DNA of 64,000 nucleotides, from contig NZ_JBISCC010000124.1 of NCBI RefSeq assembly GCF_044385915.1, positions 300,038-364,037 on the forward strand. The letters are read 5' to 3'. Both the position numbers and the translations under genes were made by a program. Positions 53,324-61,523 of this stretch are shown here, piece by piece. This stretch comes from Thalassobellus citreus. GTDB lineage: Bacteria; Bacteroidota; Bacteroidia; Flavobacteriales; Flavobacteriaceae. How positions within the stretch are numbered: the stretch's first letter is position 1; the number at the start of each line of letters is the position of its first letter. The notes under the pieces are model-generated. The model was not told the DNA's origin and searched no databases. It saw nothing but the letters and a program-made list of their open reading frames with translations.

Positions 53324-55720
53324 TTATTTCGATTTCTTACTTATTTCTCCTTTATAAAATGAGTCCCAAAAAGTTTTGTCATATTCTATTCGTTTTAATA
53401 CAGTTTGTTTCATTTTATGAAATTCGTATTCAATTTCTTCTACATTTTTTAACTCAAAGTCAAACAAATATGAGTCTCTTTCAAAAACTCTATTCTCTTT
53501 TTTATTTTCGTTGTTTAATGTTTCATTGTATGACCGATTAAAATATCTTGTAGCATAAAATTTACCATTATCTAAAATGTCCGAATAGTAACATATGTTT
53601 TCTTCTTTGATCGTTGTTTGAACAATGTTTTTATAATTCTTGTAACCTTTAAAGTGTTTTTCTATTTCCTCTGCTCTTAAAGTAGTTTCCCAATTTTCGA
53701 TAACCTTTATAATTGCAAAATTCTCTTTGTTAATATAAACTCTTCCAGAATACGTTGTTGGATACCCACGGTTCGTGAAGTTCCATTTGTTTCTTTCCGT
53801 TTCAAATGCTATTATATATAGATCTTTATTTTCTGTATCATTTGACTTTACAAAGTTTAATTTGAATTTTTTGTATTTCCTTTTATGTAAAATATTTGCA
53901 TAGCGAATAGCATTTTGCCTGTAAGAAAAAAATTGAGAAGAATATTTATATCTTTTAGGGTTAATGTTCTTATTCCATTTTATTTGTTCAACTCTTTGTG
54001 TTATTATAAAAGGCGATAAATATCCATCATCGTAGTCTTTAGTTATTAGTTCCAAATCTAATTCATTAGTATCATTTTTATTTATCAAAACTTTACCATA
54101 TCTGTAAAAATTGAAAGGTTCTGTAGGATGATTTAACTTTTTGTCTGAAATGGCTTTTTTTAATACTGTTTCAGGGGGTAAATATCCAGTGATTACTACT
54201 TCTGCAAGTTCTTCAAACTTTGGGGTTAAATAGTTTTTGTCTCTTAATTCTCCTAATGTAATTGTATCGGACTTAAAACCCATTGATGAAATAACAACAG
54301 ATGCATTTTGTAGTATTGTTTTCTTAACGGGTAATTTATAAAACCCATTTTCATCCGCTACTCGATATATTTCTTCTTTTTTTAAAATTAATGTTGCAAA
54401 TGGTACAGGTTCATTGGTTTCTTTGTTAAAGATTTGACCTTTAAGAATAATGTTTTGACCAATCTTGATTTTCTCGATTCTTTTACCTAAATCTAATTGT
54501 TTGTTAGAAATGCTAATAGTATCTTTTTTAGTTTCTAGTTTTGGTAAAGTTGCTTTTTGAAAAAAAATATAGCCATCATGTAATTGGTCTAACCTTGCTT
54601 CTGTAAAATCAACAAAGTTCAATAATCTTGTTGTTTTTATGGATTTCATTTCTTTTTGACTTGAGGTTACAAATAAATAAGGTTTACTAATCTTATTTAA
54701 TTGGTGTTCAAAAGAATTGTTTTTTATTGGTGTTGCGTGCCATTTTTTAGTGCCTGAATCAAAAAGCGAATCATTTGCGTGAATTGTTGCTAAACTATAT
54801 GATTTTTCTTTGAGCGCTTTTTTAATGTATGAACCCATTGAAATAAACTCTTTTGCAATCGGTTTTTTTATGCTTGAATTATCATTGATAATATGAATAT
54901 TATCTGCCCAACAAATAATTTTTTCATTTGGATTTCTATTGATATAGCTCAATAAATTATCCGCCATTTGCTTATCTCTGATATTATCATTTTTATTACC
55001 AAAGTCAGTTGTAAGGATTTCTTGCTTGTTATAATATGCGTCTTGCGAACAGGCTAAAAGACTTTTTGTGAACTGTTTCCAAAAATAATTAGAGTTTTTG
55101 TCTTTTAAATTATTTTCTATTTGTTTGAGAATTCTATTAAGTTCTTTTTCATAAACTTTATATTTAATGTCATCTTCTTCAATGGTTACGTTTTCTAAAA
55201 TTCCTTCGATAATAATTCCGAAATCATCTTTATCTAATTTGAAAGTAATATTTTGACTTTCGCAATAATCATAAAAATCGTCAACGAATTGAACAGTATT
55301 GTTTACTTGAGAATCAAAACCAATAACTTTTAAATTGTTTTTATCTATATAGTTTACGACTCTTTGAAATTCCATTGTGTTAGACCAAACTCCCCAAATA
55401 GCGTTGTTAAAATCTTTGGGATTAAAACCGCTTTTATTCATTTTCCAAATGTCATACATTGAAGATTCCATAGCAATAGTTGTAAACCCTAATTCTTGAT
55501 GCAGATATTCAATAACTCGGGCTTTCATCTCAAATATATTTCCGTACATATGAGTTTGTTCACCTAGCATTATAAGTCGTTTTCCTTTCAATTCATCTTT
55601 TAGGAACGATAAATCATTAAGTTCGTTTGATTCAGGTTGAAGAAGTTCTATTGTTTTTAATTCTTGAGACTGTATAAAGTTTGTAAAAAGAAAAAAACTA
55701 GTAATAATTAATTTTTTCAT
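53324..55720 (-). CDS. Erythromycin esterase-like domain fused to a carboxypeptidase-type beta domain
   Basis: 798 residues with a signal peptide ending IQSQ. Residues ~45-400 are Ere-like: LGEQTHMYGNIFEMKARVIEYL then GFTTIAMESS, the H/E motif set of the esterase; WADNIHI (about 284) has the second His. Residues ~425-515 are a CarboxypepD_reg beta-sandwich (NIILKGQIFNKETNEPVPFATL, ADENGFYKLPV). The last ~270 residues (PETVLKKAISDKKLNHPTEPF...) resemble the middle part of DUF5686 outer-membrane proteins. Ere enzymes hydrolyse macrolide lactones or related esters, but this fusion and its export suggest a different, envelope job. I would not call it a resistance gene. Confidence 0.75.
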   Translation of the reverse strand: MKKLIITSFFLFTNFIQSQELKTIELLQPESNELNDLSFLKDELKGKRLIMLGEQTHMYGNIFEMKARVIEYLHQELGFTTIAMESSMYDIWKMNKSGFNPKDFNNAIWGVWSNTMEFQRVVNYIDKNNLKVIGFDSQVNNTVQFVDDFYDYCESQNITFKLDKDDFGIIIEGILENVTIEEDDIKYKVYEKELNRILKQIENNLKDKNSNYFWKQFTKSLLACSQDAYYNKQEILTTDFGNKNDNIRDKQMADNLLSYINRNPNEKIICWADNIHIINDNSSIKKPIAKEFISMGSYIKKALKEKSYSLATIHANDSLFDSGTKKWHATPIKNNSFEHQLNKISKPYLFVTSSQKEMKSIKTTRLLNFVDFTEARLDQLHDGYIFFQKATLPKLETKKDTISISNKQLDLGKRIEKIKIGQNIILKGQIFNKETNEPVPFATLILKKEEIYRVADENGFYKLPVKKTILQNASVVISSMGFKSDTITLGELRDKNYLTPKFEELAEVVITGYLPPETVLKKAISDKKLNHPTEPFNFYRYGKVLINKNDTNELDLELITKDYDDGYLSPFIITQRVEQIKWNKNINPKRYKYSSQFFSYRQNAIRYANILHKRKYKKFKLNFVKSNDTENKDLYIIAFETERNKWNFTNRGYPTTYSGRVYINKENFAIIKVIENWETTLRAEEIEKHFKGYKNYKNIVQTTIKEENICYYSDILDNGKFYATRYFNRSYNETLNNENKKENRVFERDSYLFDFELKNVEEIEYEFHKMKQTVLKRIEYDKTFWDSFYKGEISKKSK

Positions 55721-55920
55721 ATCAAAATTGTAATTGAATTACAATAATAACAATCTCTATTCATTAACAGATTTTGTTTTCTTTTGTTAACGAATATTTA
55801 TAATAAATAACAGCTTTTGAAACGAATTTGTTAAATTTTTGCCAACTTATGATATCAAATCGTTTTATGTTTTATGACTTAACTTAGTTGATTGAAATTT
55901 TTTCACAAAGTCAAGTTTAT

Positions 55921-56721
55921 TCAATACTTCTCAGGAACAAAAGTTTGGTAATTCATTGGAGGTCGTACATAACTTTTATAGTCTGGTAAATCAGGAAGTT
56001 CAATGGGTTTTAAATCCATTTTCTCATGAGGAATCTGACTTAAAACATGACTAATACAGTTTAAACGTGCCTTTTTCTTGTTATCGGCATTCACAACAAA
56101 CCAAGGTACTTGTTTGGTGTCTGTATGTGCAAACATGTTGTCTTTTGCTTTAGAGTATTCTAACCAGCGCGAACGCGATTCTAAATCCATGGGGCTAAAT
56201 TTCCAGCGTTTTAACGGGTTGCTTATGCGGTTTTTAAAGCGTTTTTCTTGTTCTTCATCACTTACCGAAAACCAATATTTTAAAACAATAGTTCCAGATC
56301 GTACTAGCATACGTTCAAATTCTGGGCACGATCGCATAAATTCATTGTATTCGTCATCAGTACAAAAGCCCATAACTTTTTCTACACCGGCTCTGTTGTA
56401 CCAGCTTCTGTCAAAAAGTACAATTTCGCCTGCTGCTGGTAAGTACTGTACATATCTTTGAAAATACCACTGCGTTTTTTCTTTTTCGGTAGGAACACCT
56501 AATGCTACTACTTTACAAACTCTAGGATTTAAAGGTTCGGTAAACCGTTTGATGGTACCACCTTTTCCAGAGGCATCTCTACCTTCAAAAATGATAACCA
56601 CTTTTAATCCTTGTTTCTTTACCCACTCTTGAAGATGAACTAGGTCTTCATGTAAAATAGCTAGTTCTTCATCGTAGTTAAATTTTTTCTTTTTGGTTGT
56701 TTCGTTATTAGGTGTTTTCAT
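55921..56721 (-). CDS. ppk2: Polyphosphate kinase 2 (PPK2)
   Basis: 266 residues, one PPK2 domain. Walker A GRDASGKGG (about 48-56), the lid with GVPTEKEKTQWYFQRY, and Walker B FDRSWYNRAG (about 103-112) are intact, with LKRWKFSPMDLESRSRW nearby. PPK2 uses polyphosphate to phosphorylate ADP or GDP (or AMP in other classes). The single-domain size fits class I (ADP/GDP). It is alone in its strand run with the NdpA-like gene 91 bases behind it. Confidence 0.95.
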   Translation of the reverse strand: MKTPNNETTKKKKFNYDEELAILHEDLVHLQEWVKKQGLKVVIIFEGRDASGKGGTIKRFTEPLNPRVCKVVALGVPTEKEKTQWYFQRYVQYLPAAGEIVLFDRSWYNRAGVEKVMGFCTDDEYNEFMRSCPEFERMLVRSGTIVLKYWFSVSDEEQEKRFKNRISNPLKRWKFSPMDLESRSRWLEYSKAKDNMFAHTDTKQVPWFVVNADNKKKARLNCISHVLSQIPHEKMDLKPIELPDLPDYKSYVRPPMNYQTFVPEKY

Positions 56722-56812
56722 TCCTACAAGTTAATAAAAAAATGAAAAAGTATATGTGTAGATATTTCATTTTTTTGACTTGTTTTTTACGAAAACAATT
56801 ATTCTTAGCTAA

Positions 56813-57862
56813 TTAATTTTCGGCATTAAAAAATACTTTGTAAAAATGCATTTTCTTTTCATCATCATATCCGCGCTCTAGATATTCAGCAGAAGCATCG
56901 GGTGCATCAATATCTAGTTTAATTTGTATGTTGGTATCTAGCTTGATATCGGTTTTAAACTTTTTCTTTTCTTTATTTACAACAGCTTCAGCAACATCAA
57001 ATTGGTTTCTAAGTACTATGTTTTGCTCACCTTCAAATTCTTTTTTAAAATCTTCAAATTCTCTAATGTGTTTTTCTTCTTCAAAAAGTTCTTCTTTAAA
57101 ACGTTCTACATTTACTATTTCATTTTCCTTAAAAAAATCAATAGTTTTTGCTAAAAAAGTATTTTGTTCTTGTGCGCCATAACTGGTTTTTAAAACTTCG
57201 GTTGAAAATTCTTTACACAATTCTATATACTGTTGTGTGTGGTTATTGGCATCATCGGCATATTTAATATTTAAAAAATGATTAATCCAATATTGCGCAT
57301 CGTAACTATTATTATCGACACTTAAAATAATATTGCCTTCCGTATCACTTTGATTCAAAATTAAACATCCTTTATCTACTTTTTTAGAACTAATACCTTT
57401 CTGTACTAAAACATCATAACTATTGTTTTCTAAATAGGTTTGAAAGAAGTTTACTTTACTTTCAATTTTAAAAATACCAATAGCATTGGTGGTCATGTCT
57501 CTAAATTCAATACCTTCAAACATAACGACTAGTACATCGCCTGTTTTTATATTGGCAGATGTTGATTGCTCGTATAAGTGCGTTACAATATGTTTTGAAA
57601 CATCAACAAATGCATCATCGTCATTAAAAATTTGCGAGCTATAGCTATTAATTTCATTTAGCGTAATGTTGGCATGATGGTTAAAACGGTAGCTTTGTAC
57701 GACGCTCCCAAAAGGTCTTAATAGAAAAGGAAGCATTAAATCGTAACTAGCTTCATCAAAATCTACTAGCTTGTCTGAAAAGGCATTTTTTGTATCGTTA
57801 AATTTATTTCCGACTTTATGAATAATGAATTTTGAAATAGAGGCGTTTTTTCTTGAAATCAT
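56813..57862 (-). CDS. Nucleoid-associated protein (NdpA/YejK family)
   Basis: 349 residues. The family start ISKFIIHKVGNKFND is followed by VSKHIVTHLYEQ, GDVLVVMFEGIEFRD, FFQTYLENNSYDVLVQKG and the C-terminal YDDEKKMHFYKVFF. The protein is soluble and lacks a signal peptide. In E. coli YejK binds topoisomerase IV and gyrase and sits on the nucleoid; for this homologue the role is by family only. A strong terminator lies between it and the large lipoprotein gene behind. Confidence 0.9.
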   Translation of the reverse strand: MISRKNASISKFIIHKVGNKFNDTKNAFSDKLVDFDEASYDLMLPFLLRPFGSVVQSYRFNHHANITLNEINSYSSQIFNDDDAFVDVSKHIVTHLYEQSTSANIKTGDVLVVMFEGIEFRDMTTNAIGIFKIESKVNFFQTYLENNSYDVLVQKGISSKKVDKGCLILNQSDTEGNIILSVDNNSYDAQYWINHFLNIKYADDANNHTQQYIELCKEFSTEVLKTSYGAQEQNTFLAKTIDFFKENEIVNVERFKEELFEEEKHIREFEDFKKEFEGEQNIVLRNQFDVAEAVVNKEKKKFKTDIKLDTNIQIKLDIDAPDASAEYLERGYDDEKKMHFYKVFFNAEN

Positions 57863-57918
57863 GTTTTGTATGTTAAGAGTACAATAGTATTAAAATAACT
57901 TTAATTTTTTAAAAAAAA

Positions 57919-57948
57919 GAACGCCAAAGCAACCACGCTTTGGCGTTC
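57919..57948 (-). terminator. Terminator of the large lipoprotein gene
   Basis: GAACGCCAAAGC at 57919-57930 pairs perfectly with GCTTTGGCGTTC at 57937-57948; the preceding A run gives a U tract leftward. Confidence 0.85.
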
Positions 57949-58118
57949 AAGATTCGAGGACTTTCGATTTGGTTATCGTTATACTGCTAATAAACAGTAT
58001 TATACATGTTTAGAGGTTGTGCTGAATTTGTTGTTCTAAATAATTGATTAATAGCTGGGTTAAAGATAAAGATTAGTTTTTTACCTACAAAAGGGATAAT
58101 GATAAATTAACTAAGACA

Positions 58119-60548
58119 TTAATTTATTTGATAGAGCAAAATAGAGTTGTTTTCTCCCTTGGTAATAAATTCTAAATTTCTGTCTTTATCTATATTATCT
58201 AAATCAATTATAGAGTTTCCATAAACAGGGAAATTACTTATTAATTTAGCTTGACTATCAAAAAGATATGTTTTTTGAGTTTGTAAATCGGTTACTGCTA
58301 CATAAATTTTATCTTTTAAATAGAATATTTTTGGTTTGCTATAATTACCATAATCTAATTCTATGCTTTTGTTTTTTATTGTTAGTTTATTTTCAGCTAG
58401 GGTTACTAGTGTTTTGCTGGTTGTTTCAAGACTATGATTGTCAGGAAGCTTTAAGTTTTCAGTAAATGTATTGCCTTTAGCGTCAATAGTAATTAGTTCT
58501 CCTTTATTTGTTGTAGTTGTAAATTTATTTTGATATAAGAAGATAGGTTCTTCAGAATATGATTTTGATGTTTTTGGAGTTACTCTCGTTTTTCCTGTAC
58601 GATTTAATATATAAAGTTTATTGTTCGTTTTAAAAGTAATATAATCTTTACTTCCAATTCTAAAATGTTTTGGTTGACAAATAATAGTATTGTTTGCAGA
58701 TTTAAAAGTGAATCCTTTTACAGGTTTAGCCTTAACATCATACATTAATATATGTTTGCCTTGAGTAATTAATAATCTATATTTTTTATTCTTATCATAG
58801 TCAAAAACAGATAATGGTTGTGTAATATTATCATTAAATTTAACTGGGAATGGTGATACATTTTTACCGTTTCTATCTAAAACATAAACTCTGTTTGGTG
58901 TAGTAAAAACTAATTGAAGTCTTCCGTTTTTGTAAATATCAATTTGATTGATGGTTCCTAATACAGGACCTTGTAGTTGTTTTTTCCAAAGAATTTTTCC
59001 TGTGTTAGAAATTAAATATAAGTTATTGGAAACATCTTGAACTACTATTTCCTTTTGTTTTGTTATGTGGTTGGTAACAAAATGAGGCGTATTAAGTATT
59101 TCTTTTTCTAATTTAATATTAAGTTCTTCTGAAACAGAATTTAATAAAGCTTTAGTTTTACTCTTTTTTATAATGCCATTTACGTGCGCAAAATTAGTGT
59201 CGTATATAAATTGTAATGCCGAAGCGTTGTATTTATCTAATTTTCCAATAGAATTTAATCCGTTTTTCTTTAGAATATTTTTTAAGATTGAAGGATTAGC
59301 AACAATATTTAAAGACGATGCATCTGTTAATTGTTCTTTGATGTCTTTATAGTAGGTTTGTTCGTTTAATGTAGTTTTATTTTGATAATTAGCAATAATA
59401 TTTTCTAGTATTTCAGTGCTTTCAGCAAACACAAAAAAGTTATCTAGCAAACAATATTTAGTTGCATTTTTAAATGTTATTAATGGAGAAAATGAGTTTG
59501 AAAACAAATCTGGTTTGCTAAACGAATAAATCTCAATTTGTCTGTAAGTATCTATTTTGTTTTGTTCGCTAACTAATGCGTCTTTAGTAGCAATAACATC
59601 TATAGAGTTTAATACAATCGCTTTGTTTTTATCTTCATAAATAACACCAACTTCTATAATGTTATCAAAAAGAGAGGTTGTATTTAATATTGAATCTTTT
59701 TGGTTAAACTTAATTAGATTAGTTTCAAAGTTTTTATAGTTATCAAACGTAAAACTCATTAAGCCATCACTGTTTGAAGGCGTTATATTTTGAATTGAAT
59801 TTTCTTGCGGAATCGTGCCTTTAAAAATATTAATTAAGCTTTTAGTAGAATCTGATGCTTTTGTAATACCGTTAATTATAATATTATCTTGATTAATGTC
59901 TGCATCAATAGCTATATATTTTGTAAAGGTGCTTAAGTTTAATGAATCGTTTATAAAAAAAGATTTTATAAAAGGATTGTTTGGCTCAATTATAATAGAT
60001 GCTGTTTTATCATTACTTGTGGTAGTGTATATTTTTTCTAAATCAGAATTTATATCTTTTTTATTAAAAACATCATCGGTAATGGTTTTTGATGACGATG
60101 CGAAAAATGTACTATCTATTATGGTGCTGTAAAATGTGTTTTTATTTAAAGTCGATTTTGTGATGCTCTTGTTTTTGTAAACAAGTGATTCTTCTGTATA
60201 ATTTTTTAGCGAATCTGTTTTAAACAAAAGACTGTGGTGCTTTGTTATAATAGTATAGTGTAGGCTATCATTATCGTCTTTAGAAAAGCAAATTAAAACA
60301 TCACTTTTAGGTTTTAAATGCAATAGTCCTTCTAATGTGGTATTAAGGTTTTTGTAAGATGTAGATTTAGAAATTTTTTGTAAAAAATCACTGTTATTTA
60401 AATCGTTTTTTAATCCCTCTAAATTAGATGTTTTTATAATTAAAGATGTTTTTTCTGGAACAAAATCTATAAGTTTAGATTTCTTGGTAGATAAATTAGA
60501 ACAACTAAAAGCAATAAGAAGTAAGAAGGTAGAATAAATAAATCTCAT
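58119..60548 (-). CDS. Large lipoprotein with C-terminal beta-propeller-like repeats, hypothetical
   Basis: About 809 residues from the ATG at 60548, with lipobox LLIAFSCSN; an in-frame upstream ATG at 60569 is less likely. The first ~470 residues form an alpha/beta region with no known match. The last ~330 show repeats such as YLISNTGKILWKKQL, VYVLDRNGKNVSPFPVKF, IYILNRTGKTRVTPK and ITIDAKGNTFTENL, a blade pattern of six or so units. It may bind envelope components. Rich in Asn, Lys, Thr. It lies 62 bases from rnhB on the same strand, a pairing seen in other flavobacteria as well, so it may be one transcript. Confidence 0.72.
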   Translation of the reverse strand: MRFIYSTFLLLIAFSCSNLSTKKSKLIDFVPEKTSLIIKTSNLEGLKNDLNNSDFLQKISKSTSYKNLNTTLEGLLHLKPKSDVLICFSKDDNDSLHYTIITKHHSLLFKTDSLKNYTEESLVYKNKSITKSTLNKNTFYSTIIDSTFFASSSKTITDDVFNKKDINSDLEKIYTTTSNDKTASIIIEPNNPFIKSFFINDSLNLSTFTKYIAIDADINQDNIIINGITKASDSTKSLINIFKGTIPQENSIQNITPSNSDGLMSFTFDNYKNFETNLIKFNQKDSILNTTSLFDNIIEVGVIYEDKNKAIVLNSIDVIATKDALVSEQNKIDTYRQIEIYSFSKPDLFSNSFSPLITFKNATKYCLLDNFFVFAESTEILENIIANYQNKTTLNEQTYYKDIKEQLTDASSLNIVANPSILKNILKKNGLNSIGKLDKYNASALQFIYDTNFAHVNGIIKKSKTKALLNSVSEELNIKLEKEILNTPHFVTNHITKQKEIVVQDVSNNLYLISNTGKILWKKQLQGPVLGTINQIDIYKNGRLQLVFTTPNRVYVLDRNGKNVSPFPVKFNDNITQPLSVFDYDKNKKYRLLITQGKHILMYDVKAKPVKGFTFKSANNTIICQPKHFRIGSKDYITFKTNNKLYILNRTGKTRVTPKTSKSYSEEPIFLYQNKFTTTTNKGELITIDAKGNTFTENLKLPDNHSLETTSKTLVTLAENKLTIKNKSIELDYGNYSKPKIFYLKDKIYVAVTDLQTQKTYLFDSQAKLISNFPVYGNSIIDLDNIDKDRNLEFITKGENNSILLYQIN

Positions 60549-60609
60549 GAAACGAATTAATTTATACAAACCTACATATTTTTCATTTTATAGCATATAA
60601 TAAGCGAAT

Positions 60610-61209
60610 CTAAATATCAAGCTTTATTTGTTCTGGTAATAATCTAAACGATTTTCTATGGTATTTTGTTATACCATATTTTCTTATTGCTTCTCGGTGT
60701 TCTTTAGTTGGGTAACCTTTGTTTTGCTTCCAATTATACATGGGGTATTCTTCATGAATCTTGTTCATATAAATATCACGGTATGTTTTTGCTAATACAG
60801 ATGCAGCTGCAATACTTAAATATTTTCCATCTCCTTTAATAATGGTTTCAAATTCAATATCATTATAAGGTTTAAACTTATTGCCATCAACAATAATAAA
60901 TTCTGGCTGAGGTGTTAATTCATTGATAGATTTATGCATTGCCAAAATAGAAGCATTTAATATATTAATGCTATCAATTTCCTCTTGAAATACATGTGCA
61001 ACACCAAAAGTTAGTGCTTCATTTTCTATAATAGGTTTTAAAAGATCTCTTTTCTTTTCGCTAAGTTGTTTTGAGTCATTTAATATAGCATTTTTAAATT
61101 TTTCAGGAAGAATAACCGCAGCAGCTGTAACAGGGCCAGCAAGACAGCCTCGTCCAGCTTCATCTGTACCGCATTCTAAAAGGTATGAGGAATGATTTTT
61201 TAGTAACAT
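60610..61209 (-). CDS. rnhB: Ribonuclease HII
   Basis: 199 residues. The start ECGTDEAGRGCLAGPVTAAAVILP holds the first Asp/Glu of the active site; NDSKQLSEKKR, IIVDGNKF (third acid), GDGKYLSIAAASVLAKTYRD and WKQNKGYPTKEHREAI complete the family. It cuts the RNA strand of RNA-DNA hybrids, including single ribonucleotides. It is the first gene of a leftward run with the large lipoprotein. Confidence 0.97.
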   Translation of the reverse strand: MLLKNHSSYLLECGTDEAGRGCLAGPVTAAAVILPEKFKNAILNDSKQLSEKKRDLLKPIIENEALTFGVAHVFQEEIDSINILNASILAMHKSINELTPQPEFIIVDGNKFKPYNDIEFETIIKGDGKYLSIAAASVLAKTYRDIYMNKIHEEYPMYNWKQNKGYPTKEHREAIRKYGITKYHRKSFRLLPEQIKLDI

Positions 61210-61428
61210 GCTGCTAAAATACTATCAATTTTATAATTTCAAGCAGTAACTATTATGCATGTATAATAAATTTTTGTTTTTATTATAGATTTCATATTAA
61301 TCATAGCAGTGTTAATGATAGTGACACAATTTTTTGCTTAAGTAAAATTATATTATGAAGTTTGTTACTGACTAATTCAAAATAAATATGTCTACATGTA
61401 TATTATATCATGATGATTAATATTTAGA

Positions 61429-61460
61429 AAAGAAAGCCAACTAAAAAGTTGGCTTTCTTT
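61429..61460. terminator. Orphan terminator upstream of the porin gene
   Basis: AAAGAAAGCCAACT at 61429-61442 pairs perfectly with AGTTGGCTTTCTTT at 61447-61460 around AAAA. No gene ends here on either strand. Confidence 0.8.
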
Positions 61461-61497
61461 ATTTAAAATATTTATGTTCAGTTTACGTTCAAATAAT

Positions 61498-61505
61498 TAC
61501 TTTTG
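61498..61505 (+). promoter_or_regulatory. -7 box (TAnnTTTG) for the porin gene
   Basis: TACTTTTG lies 18 bases before the ATG at 61524. No TTG -33 found at usual spacing. Confidence 0.35.
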
Positions 61506-61523
61506 TTGCGGAAAAATACATCT

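Larger units (their letters stand above)
61210..61523. other. Intergenic stretch, 314 bases, with an orphan terminator
   Basis: It lies between divergent rnhB and the porin gene, where promoters for both are expected. I found no convincing protein frame. The clear feature is the terminator at 61429-61460, which has no gene in front of it. The stretch before (61230-61420) is very AT-rich with short direct repeats and could make a small RNA. Confidence 0.45.

Noticed and set aside
53324..55720. Macrolide-resistance gene call for the Ere-like fusion
   Set aside because: The protein is exported and fused to envelope domains; sequence similarity to Ere alone does not show macrolide hydrolysis.
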